In this document: positions 7,980 to 14,296 of the stretch, piece after piece
How positions within the stretch are numbered: the first letter of the stretch is position 1
Layout: every line of letters starts with the position of its first letter
DNA from: an uncultured Clostridia bacterium
GTDB lineage: Bacteria; Bacillota; Clostridia; Christensenellales; Aristaeellaceae
DNA length: 17,913 nt
Assembly: GCA_934670175.1 (NCBI GenBank)
Contig: CAKUOX010000049.1
Span: 1-17,913 of the forward strand
Direction: 5' to 3'
The notes under the pieces: generated by a model
Database searches by the model: none
Told to the model about the DNA's origin: nothing
What the model saw: the letters and a program-made list of their open reading frames with translations, nothing else
Position numbers and translations under genes: made by a program

Positions 7980-8359
7980 TGGAACAGTACCGCGAAGAGA
8001 TCCTCCGCATCAGCGGCGTGAATCCGGCAAAGTGCATGAAATGCGGCAAGTGCTCTGCCACCTGTCCGGCCTACGACCAGATGGAGTATCACCCGCATCA
8101 GTTCGTGTCCATGGTGCAGAAGGGTCAGATCGAGAAGCTGATGGCCTCCAGATCCATCTATACCTGCCTGAGCTGCTTTGCCTGCCTGGAGCGCTGTCCG
8201 CGCAATGTGGAGCCGGCGAAGCTGATCGAGGCCGTGCGCCTGATGGTCGTGCGCCAGCAGGGCGCGAGCCACATGAATGCGAACGATGTTCCCGCGCTGT
8301 GGAACAGCGATCTGCCGCAGCAGGCAATCGTATCCGCCATGCGCAAGTACAATAAGTGA
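7979..8359 (+). CDS. hdrC: Heterodisulfide reductase subunit C-like ferredoxin protein
   Basis: Encodes 126 residues with two classical [4Fe-4S] motifs: Cys19, 22, 25 and 29 (CMKCGKCSATCP) and Cys63, 66, 69 and 73 (CLSCFACLERCP). HdrC carries electrons between HdrA and HdrB. It appears shorter than methanogen HdrC and consists of little beyond the two-cluster domain. The start overlaps the hdrB stop by one base, so translation is probably coupled. The HdrB-HdrC-HdrA gene order leaves little doubt about the family. Confidence 0.9.
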   Translation: MEQYREEILRISGVNPAKCMKCGKCSATCPAYDQMEYHPHQFVSMVQKGQIEKLMASRSIYTCLSCFACLERCPRNVEPAKLIEAVRLMVVRQQGASHMNANDVPALWNSDLPQQAIVSAMRKYNK

Positions 8360-8374
8360 TAGGAGACAGGTACG

Positions 8375-10366
8375 ATGCAGAAAATTGGCGTATTCGTATG
8401 CTGGTGCGGCAGCAATATCGCCGCGACGGTGGATGTAAAAAGGGTCGCCGAAGCGCTTAGATCCGAGCCGGGCGTCGTCTTCAGCACGGATTATCAGTAC
8501 ATGTGCTCGGAAAACGGCCAGAATCTGATCCGCAGCGCCATCCGCGAGCATGCGCTCGACGGCGTGGTGGTGTGCTCCTGCTCGCCGCGCATGCATGAGG
8601 CGACCTTTAGAAAAACGGCCATGCTCGCCGGCCTGAACCCCTATATGGTGGAAATCGCAAACATCCGAGAGCAGTGCTCCTGGATCCATCGCGACATGCC
8701 CGAGGGCACCGAAAAGGCGATCATACTGGCGCGGGCGGCAGTGGCGAAGGTCATGCGCAACGCGCCGCTCACGGCGGGCACCAGTCCGGTAACGAAGCGC
8801 GCGCTGGTCATCGGCGGCGGCATTGCCGGCATTCAGACGGCGCTGGACGTGGCGGACGCGGGCTACCTGGTGGACATCGTTGAAAAATCACCCACGATCG
8901 GCGGCCGCATGGCGCAGCTGGACAAGACCTTCCCGACGCTGGACTGTGCCGCCTGTATCCTTACGCCCAAGATGGTGGACGCCGCGCAGAACGAAAAGAT
9001 CCGGCTGATTACTTACGCCGAGCTTGAAAGCGTGAGCGGCTTCGTGGGCAATTTCACGGCGAAGATCCGCAAAAAGGCGCGCTATGTGGATGAGGACAAG
9101 TGCACCGGCTGCGGCGTATGCACGGAGAAATGTCCGTCGCGCAAGGGTCTGAACGAATTTAATATGGGCCTGAACACGCGCGGCGCAGTCTACATTCCCT
9201 TTGCGCAGGCGATACCGAACGTGGCCGTGATCGACAAGACGCAGTGCCTGCATTTCAGAACCGGCAAGTGCGGCCTGTGCGAAAAGAACTGCTCGGCGGG
9301 CGCCATCCGCTTTGACCAGCAGGAGGAGATCATCGAGGAAAAGTACGGCGCGATCATCGTTGCCACCGGCTTTAAGCCCATCGACGCTTCCGCGTTCGAC
9401 GAATATGCCTACTGCCAGAGCCGCGATGTGGTCACCTCGCTGGAATTCGAACGCCTGATGAACGCCGCAGGCCCGGGCAAGGGCGTGCTGGCGTGTCCGT
9501 CCGACGGGCGGCATCCGCACGAGATCGTGTTCATCCAGTGCGTGGGCTCGCGCTGCTCGAAGGATGCGGTCAAGGGCAAGGAATACTGCTCCAAGATCTG
9601 CTGCATGTACACCGCCAAGCACGCGATGCTGGTGCGTGAAAAGTATCCGGACATCAAGGTGCATGTGTTTTACATCGACGTGCGCACGCCCGGCAAGAAT
9701 TTTGACGAATTCTATCGCCGCGCCGTGGAGCAGTACGATGTGGACTATATCAAGGGTCAGGTCGGCAAGGTCTCGGTCGAAAACGGCCGCCTGCACGTTC
9801 AGGGCAGCAATCTGATCGACAACGAGCAGGTGCATATCGACTGCGACATGGTGGTGCTGGCCACCGCCATCGAGCCGGATCCGACTGCGCGCGCGCTGGG
9901 AACCATGCTGACCGCCAGCATGGATACCAACGATTTCTTCACCGAAGCGCATCCCAAGCTCCGTCCGGTCGAGAGCCCGACGGCGGGCATCTTCCTCTCC
10001 GGCGCGTGCCAGGGCCCGAAGGATATTCCCGAGACCGTGGCGCAGGCAGGCGCGGCGGCCGCAAAGGTCATCGGCCTGCTCAGCAAGGACAGCCTCAGCT
10101 GCAATCCCTGTGTGGCGCACGCGAACGAGCTGCTGTGCAACGGCTGCTCGCAGTGCGAAAATGTATGTCCCTACGGCGCCATCAGCTATGTGGACAAGGA
10201 GGTTCGCGGGCCTGAGTTCCGCGGCGTGAAGCGCGTGGCCGTCGTCAATGAAGCCGTGTGCCAGGGCTGCGGCGCGTGCACCGTTACCTGCCCATCCACG
10301 GCGATGGATCTCAAGGGCTTCTCCAATCAACAGATCATGTCGGAGGTGGATGCGATATGCCGATGA
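8375..10366 (+). CDS. hdrA: Heterodisulfide reductase subunit A-like flavin-bifurcating protein
   Basis: Encodes 663 residues, close to the length of methanogen HdrA. The N-terminal HdrA domain has CWCGSN (Cys9, Cys11), the YMCSENGQ segment and CSCSPRMHE. The FAD-binding Rossmann motif is GGGIAG at 147-152, followed by the characteristic LDCAACILTPK near 189-199. An inserted ferredoxin domain carries Cys243/246/249/253 and Cys291/299/302/306. Two further [4Fe-4S] sites at the C-terminus use Cys588/591/594/598 and Cys629/632/635/639. In known Hdr complexes the HdrA FAD splits electron pairs between ferredoxin and a high-potential acceptor. Here electrons would arrive from FlxD, encoded by the next, overlapping gene. 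Supported by AGGAG at 8361-8365. Bifurcation in this protein is inferred from family membership. Confidence 0.94.
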   Translation: MQKIGVFVCWCGSNIAATVDVKRVAEALRSEPGVVFSTDYQYMCSENGQNLIRSAIREHALDGVVVCSCSPRMHEATFRKTAMLAGLNPYMVEIANIREQCSWIHRDMPEGTEKAIILARAAVAKVMRNAPLTAGTSPVTKRALVIGGGIAGIQTALDVADAGYLVDIVEKSPTIGGRMAQLDKTFPTLDCAACILTPKMVDAAQNEKIRLITYAELESVSGFVGNFTAKIRKKARYVDEDKCTGCGVCTEKCPSRKGLNEFNMGLNTRGAVYIPFAQAIPNVAVIDKTQCLHFRTGKCGLCEKNCSAGAIRFDQQEEIIEEKYGAIIVATGFKPIDASAFDEYAYCQSRDVVTSLEFERLMNAAGPGKGVLACPSDGRHPHEIVFIQCVGSRCSKDAVKGKEYCSKICCMYTAKHAMLVREKYPDIKVHVFYIDVRTPGKNFDEFYRRAVEQYDVDYIKGQVGKVSVENGRLHVQGSNLIDNEQVHIDCDMVVLATAIEPDPTARALGTMLTASMDTNDFFTEAHPKLRPVESPTAGIFLSGACQGPKDIPETVAQAGAAAAKVIGLLSKDSLSCNPCVAHANELLCNGCSQCENVCPYGAISYVDKEVRGPEFRGVKRVAVVNEAVCQGCGACTVTCPSTAMDLKGFSNQQIMSEVDAICR

Positions 10367-10800
10367 ATCAGGATAAAGCGTGGACGCCCACCATTGTGGC
10401 CTTCTGCTGCAACTGGTGCTCCTATGCGGGCGCGGATCTGGCAGGCTCGAGCCGCCTGAGCTATCCCGCCAATGTGAAGATCATTCGCATTCCCTGCTCC
10501 TGCCGCCTGAATCCGCTGTTCATACTGCGCGCATTCCAGCGCGGCGCGGACGGCGTGATCCTCTGCGGCTGTCATCCGGGCGATTGCCATTACACCACCG
10601 GCAACTATTATGCCCGCCGCCGCATGACGCTGCTGTTCTCGATGCTGAATTATCTGGGCATCGACAGCCGCCGCACGCGCGTGGAGTGGGTCTCCGCCGC
10701 CGAGGGCGCGAAGTTTGCCGCCACAATGAACGATTTTGCCAAAACAATTACCGAGCTGGGCGAAAATAAGAAACTGGGGGATTTGAGATGCAAGGCCTGA
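10357..10800 (+). CDS. flxD: FlxD/MvhD-like electron-transfer subunit
   Basis: Encodes 147 residues of the MvhD family ([2Fe-2S] delta subunit of methyl-viologen-reducing hydrogenase). Cysteine signature: Cys17-Cys18-x-x-Cys21 (CCNWCSYAG), Cys47 and Cys49 (CSC), and Cys70, Cys72 and Cys77 (CGCHPGDC). MvhD joins an electron-input module to HdrA; without a hydrogenase here, the input module should be the three Flx-type proteins that follow. The start at 10357 is preferred because GGAGG at 10342-10346 is 10 nt upstream; it overlaps hdrA by 10 bases. An alternative ATG at 10363 would give a classical ATGA overlap but poorer spacing (16 nt). Confidence 0.9.
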   Translation: MPMNQDKAWTPTIVAFCCNWCSYAGADLAGSSRLSYPANVKIIRIPCSCRLNPLFILRAFQRGADGVILCGCHPGDCHYTTGNYYARRRMTLLFSMLNYLGIDSRRTRVEWVSAAEGAKFAATMNDFAKTITELGENKKLGDLRCKA

Positions 10801-11759
10801 TGATTGAAAAAGCGCGCCAGTATCTGGAAAGCGGCCGGGCGGATCGCGTTCTTGCATGGGAGCAGGGCGAAAACGGCTGGGATCGCGTTCCTGCTGTGCT
10901 GGACGCCGCACGCATCGACGCGCTGCGCTACGACGGCTTCTGCGGCGCAAACCTGAGCAAAATGCTGATCGCCGAATCGCAGAAGGAGGGCGCCGTGCTG
11001 GCTTTCCTGAAGCCCTGCGATACCTATTCCTACAACCAGCTTTGCACGGAGCACCGCGTGGATCCCGAAAAGGTGCATGTGGTGGGCGTGGGCTGCAGAG
11101 GTAAGATCGACGTTGAAAAGATCCGCGCGCTGGGCGTAAAGGGTATACTTGAGATCACCGAGGATGGAGAAACGCTGCATGTGCACACGTTCTACGGCGA
11201 TAAGGACGTCCCGCGGCGCGATGTGCTGCTGCTCAAGTGCCTGTGCTGCAAGGGTAAGACGCATGTGGCGGGCGAAGCGTTCATCGGCGAATCCGAGGAT
11301 ACCACCGAGGGCGACAAGTTCGATATGGTGCGCAGGCTCGAAGGCATGACCGAGGACGAACGCTTTGCCTTCTGGAGAAGCGAGCTTTCCAAGTGCATCC
11401 GCTGCAACGCCTGCCGAAACGTCTGCCCTGCGTGCAGCTGCATCAAGTGCGTGTTCGACAATCCGAATACCGGCGTACAGAATAAGGCGGCTGCGGACGA
11501 TTTCGAGGAGAATCTGTTCCATATTATCCGCGCCTTCCATGTGGCCGGACGCTGCACCGACTGCGGCGAATGCAGCCGCGTATGTCCCCAGGGCATTCCG
11601 CTGCACCTGCTCAACCGCAAGTTCATCAAGGACATCGACGCGCTCTACGGCGATTATCAGGCCGGCGCGGAGATCGGCCAGCGCCATCCGCTGGAGAACT
11701 TCGATAAGGGCGACTGCGAGCCCGCCGACGCGCAGAAGAGGGGAGGCGCAGCCAAATGA
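10788..11759 (+). CDS. flxC: FlxC-like iron-sulfur oxidoreductase subunit
   Basis: Encodes 323 residues. The N-terminal 190 residues resemble the FdhB/FrhB-type domain (LKPCDTYSY; VVGVGCRGKID; KCLCCKGKTH). They are followed by two ferredoxin motifs: Cys203/206/209/213, with extra cysteines 216, 218 and 221, and Cys256/259/262/266. Proteins of this type sit between an NAD(P)H-binding flavoprotein and an MvhD-like subunit in Flx-Hdr loci of anaerobes. The letter C is given because the order here (D-C-B-A) is the mirror image of the flxABCD order I recall from Desulfovibrio; the B/C assignment is less certain than membership in the complex. The start overlaps flxD by 13 bases and has GGGGG 7 nt upstream. 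Confidence 0.78.
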   Translation: MQGLMIEKARQYLESGRADRVLAWEQGENGWDRVPAVLDAARIDALRYDGFCGANLSKMLIAESQKEGAVLAFLKPCDTYSYNQLCTEHRVDPEKVHVVGVGCRGKIDVEKIRALGVKGILEITEDGETLHVHTFYGDKDVPRRDVLLLKCLCCKGKTHVAGEAFIGESEDTTEGDKFDMVRRLEGMTEDERFAFWRSELSKCIRCNACRNVCPACSCIKCVFDNPNTGVQNKAAADDFEENLFHIIRAFHVAGRCTDCGECSRVCPQGIPLHLLNRKFIKDIDALYGDYQAGAEIGQRHPLENFDKGDCEPADAQKRGGAAK

Positions 11760-12769
11760 AGAAACTCTCCATGAACGCCCTGAACGGCTTTTTTGCAAAG
11801 ATCGCCGAAAAGCAGGAGCTGTACCTGCCCATCGAGAAGGCGGGCGTCGTGAATTTCTACCCGTGGGCGGAGGGCGAAAGGGTGCGCCTGGACGCGCTCA
11901 AGACCGTGAAATCCGCCAAGGATGCGTTCTTCCCGCAGGTGGAGGACATGCTGAAATTCCGCGTCGAGGGCAAGCGCATCGACATTCAGGAGGTGCCGCG
12001 CCAGAGCGCGCCCTTCGTGATCTTCGGCGTGCGCGGCTGCGATGCGCGCAGCTTTGATATTCTGGATCGCGTGTTCCTGACCGAGCCGCAGGATGCGTTC
12101 TATGCGGCGCGGCGCGCCTGTGCCACGGTGGTCACGCTGGCATGCGGCGAGCCGGAGGAGTCGTGCTTTTGCACGAATTTCGGCGTCGACCCCGCCGAGC
12201 CGAAGGGCGACGCGACGGCGTGGATTATCGGTTCGGAAATGTATCTGCGCGCCAATACCGAAAAGGGCGAAGCGCTGCTTGCCGGCCTTGAGGATGCGGA
12301 CGGCGCGCTGGTGGCGGCACATCAGGAAAGGATCCGCGCGATCGCGGCGCAGCTGCCCTTTGCGAAGCTGGAGCTTGACGGCTTCGACGGCGCGCACCTG
12401 ATGGAAAAATTCAACGATGAAAAATGGGAAGCGCTTTCGAAGGCCTGCCTGGGCTGCGGCACATGCACCTTCGTGTGCCCTACCTGCCAGTGCTATGATA
12501 TTCGCGATTTTGACAACGGCAAAACCGTCACGCGCTATCGCTGCTGGGACAGCTGCATGTATTCCGATTTCACGCTGATGGCGGCGGAAAACCCGCGCCG
12601 CACGCAGCTGCAGCGCTTCCGCCAGCGCTTTATGCACAAGCTGGTCTACTATCCGGCCAACAACGAGGGCATCTATTCCTGCGTCGGCTGCGGCCGCTGC
12701 GTGGAGAAGTGTCCGCAGCATCTGAACATCGTCAAGGTCATCAAAGCGCTGGGGGTGAATGAAAAATGA
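11756..12769 (+). CDS. flxB: FlxB-like / anaerobic sulfite reductase A-type iron-sulfur subunit
   Basis: Encodes 337 residues similar to AsrA and the sulfhydrogenase beta subunit HydB. The front half contains VRGCDARSFDILDRVFL and ACGEPEESCFCTNFG, typical of the group. Two [4Fe-4S] motifs follow: Cys231/234/237/241 with Cys244 and Cys246, and Cys309/312/315/319. Between them is the family motif RCWDSCMYSDF. AsrA/HydB proteins pair with an AsrB/HydG flavoprotein that binds NAD(P)H, and that partner is the next gene. Start and stop overlap both neighbours by ATGA, indicating translational coupling. The ribosome binding site GGGGAGG lies 9 nt upstream. The protein should relay electrons from FlxA toward FlxC/FlxD. 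Confidence 0.8.
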   Translation: MKKLSMNALNGFFAKIAEKQELYLPIEKAGVVNFYPWAEGERVRLDALKTVKSAKDAFFPQVEDMLKFRVEGKRIDIQEVPRQSAPFVIFGVRGCDARSFDILDRVFLTEPQDAFYAARRACATVVTLACGEPEESCFCTNFGVDPAEPKGDATAWIIGSEMYLRANTEKGEALLAGLEDADGALVAAHQERIRAIAAQLPFAKLELDGFDGAHLMEKFNDEKWEALSKACLGCGTCTFVCPTCQCYDIRDFDNGKTVTRYRCWDSCMYSDFTLMAAENPRRTQLQRFRQRFMHKLVYYPANNEGIYSCVGCGRCVEKCPQHLNIVKVIKALGVNEK

Positions 12770-13593
12770 CGGACAACCTGATCCCGATGCTGGGCGTGGT
12801 CACGGCCATTCGCGTGGATACGCCTGATATCAAGACCTTCCGCGTGGAAAGGCCCGAGGGCGGCAAGTGCTTCGAGCACCAGCCCGGCCAGTGCGCCATG
12901 CTGTCGATCCCCGGGGTGGGCGAGGCAATGTTTTCCATCACCAGCTCGCCGACGTTGAAGGAATACCAGGAATTCTCCATCAAGAAATGCGGCTGCCTGA
13001 CCAGTTGGCTGCATATGATGGACGTCGGCCAGCAGATCGCCATTCGCGGCCCCTACGGCCATCCGTTTCCGGTGGACACCGAGCTTCGCGGCAAGGATCT
13101 TTTGTTCATCGCGGGCGGCGTAGGCCTTGCGCCGCTGCACTCCGTGATCAATTACTGCCTGGCCAAGCGCGAGCATTACGGCAAGATCGACGTGGTGTAC
13201 GGCTCGCGCAGCATGCACGATTTGCTGGATCTGGACGAGATCCAGAACGAGTGGATGAAGCCGGAGAACGATCTGGACGTTCATCTCACCATCGACCGCG
13301 CACAGGAGGGCTGGGACGGCCACGTCGCCTTCGTGCCGACCTACGTCAAGGAGCTCGGCTTTGACCCGAACAAGACGGTGCTGGTCTGCGGCCCGCCCAT
13401 CATGATTAAGTTCGTGCTTCAGGCGCTGATGGAGCTGGGCTTCAAGCGCGAGCAGATCTATACCACCATGGAGCTGCGCATGAAGTGCGGCATCGGCAAG
13501 TGCGGAAGATGCAATATCGGCGATAAATACGTCTGCAAGGACGGGCCGGTGTTCCGCTTCGACCAGCTGGACGAGCTGCCCAACGAGTATTGA
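12766..13593 (+). CDS. flxA: FlxA-like FAD/NAD(P)H-binding oxidoreductase subunit
   Basis: Encodes 275 residues of the ferredoxin-NADP reductase superfamily, closest in layout to AsrB, HydG and PyrK. The FAD-binding barrel includes FSITSSP at 56-62 and RGPYG at 94-98. The nucleotide-binding domain has GGVGLAPLHS at 117-126 and CGPPIM near 215-220. A C-terminal [2Fe-2S] site uses Cys241, 246, 249 and 257 (CGIGKCGRC...C). It is the likely entry point of electrons from NADH, or possibly NADPH; sequence alone does not decide which. GGGGG at 12751-12755 precedes the ATG by 10 nt. The gene overlaps flxB by 4 bases and is followed after 15 nt by the fumarate-reductase-type genes. Confidence 0.87.
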   Translation: MTDNLIPMLGVVTAIRVDTPDIKTFRVERPEGGKCFEHQPGQCAMLSIPGVGEAMFSITSSPTLKEYQEFSIKKCGCLTSWLHMMDVGQQIAIRGPYGHPFPVDTELRGKDLLFIAGGVGLAPLHSVINYCLAKREHYGKIDVVYGSRSMHDLLDLDEIQNEWMKPENDLDVHLTIDRAQEGWDGHVAFVPTYVKELGFDPNKTVLVCGPPIMIKFVLQALMELGFKREQIYTTMELRMKCGIGKCGRCNIGDKYVCKDGPVFRFDQLDELPNEY

Positions 13594-13608
13594 TCGGAGG
13601 AGATTACG

Positions 13609-14283
13609 ATGGCAGATATGGTCAATGTTTTTCTGTTCGGCAAGAAATATGAGGTGCCTTCCGATCTGACGATCATGGAGGCCATGGAATATGCCGGCTA
13701 TAAGCTGGTGCGCGGCTGCGGCTGCCGAAACGGCTTCTGCGGCGCGTGCGCCACGGTGTACCGCGTGAAGGGCGACCGCGAGCTCAAGGCCTGCCTGGCC
13801 TGTTCTACGAAGGTTGAAAACAATATGTACGTCGCAACGCTGCCGTTCTTCCCGCTGATCAAGGAGGGCTACGACATCGAGAAGGTGCCCACGGACGAGA
13901 GCATCATGATGCAGCTGTATCCGGAGATCTATTCCTGCGTCGGCTGTAATGCCTGCACGAATTCCTGCTCGCAGGGGCTGAACGTGATGCAGTACATCGC
14001 GTGCGCCCAGCGCGGCGATTACAGGCAGTGCGCCGAGCTGTCGTTTGACTGCGTGATGTGCGGCATCTGCTCCTCGCGCTGTCCGGCGGGCATTTCGCAT
14101 CCGCAGGTGGCAATGCTGGCGCGCCGCATCAACGGCAAGTACATCGCGCCTGAATCCAAACATCTGACCGAGCGCGTGAAGGAGATTCAGGACGGCCTTT
14201 GCGCCGAGGCGATGGAGGCCATCATGGCCAAGCCCATCGAGGAGCTCAAGGAGCTTTACAACAACCGCGATATTGAAAAGTAA
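13609..14283 (+). CDS. Fumarate reductase-type iron-sulfur subunit ([2Fe-2S] + HdrC-like 2x[4Fe-4S])
   Basis: Encodes 224 residues. The N-terminal ferredoxin-like domain carries a [2Fe-2S] site with Cys39, Cys44, Cys47 and Cys62 (Cys37 nearby). The C-terminal part holds Cys110/113/116/120 and Cys138/141/144/148, spaced like the two cubane clusters of HdrC. Classical FrdB/SdhB has [2Fe-2S], [4Fe-4S] and [3Fe-4S]. Here both C-terminal motifs have four cysteines, suggesting two [4Fe-4S] clusters. The arrangement matches the front of methanogen thiol:fumarate reductase TfrB without its CCG module, which in this operon is the separate HdrB. It should hand electrons to the flavoprotein encoded 13 nt downstream. 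GGAGG at 13596-13600 supports the start. Confidence 0.85.
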   Translation: MADMVNVFLFGKKYEVPSDLTIMEAMEYAGYKLVRGCGCRNGFCGACATVYRVKGDRELKACLACSTKVENNMYVATLPFFPLIKEGYDIEKVPTDESIMMQLYPEIYSCVGCNACTNSCSQGLNVMQYIACAQRGDYRQCAELSFDCVMCGICSSRCPAGISHPQVAMLARRINGKYIAPESKHLTERVKEIQDGLCAEAMEAIMAKPIEELKELYNNRDIEK

Positions 14284-14296
14284 AGGGGGCACGGGT

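Noticed and set aside
10258..10356. Upstream extension of the FlxD frame inside hdrA.
   Set aside because: The extension overlaps the conserved last [4Fe-4S] motif of HdrA in another frame; the MvhD-like protein begins naturally at 10357 with its own ribosome binding site.
14273..14296. TTG at 14273 as start of the flavoprotein.
   Set aside because: It lies inside the end of the FeS subunit gene with no ribosome binding site; ATG at 14297 has GGGGG 7 nt upstream.
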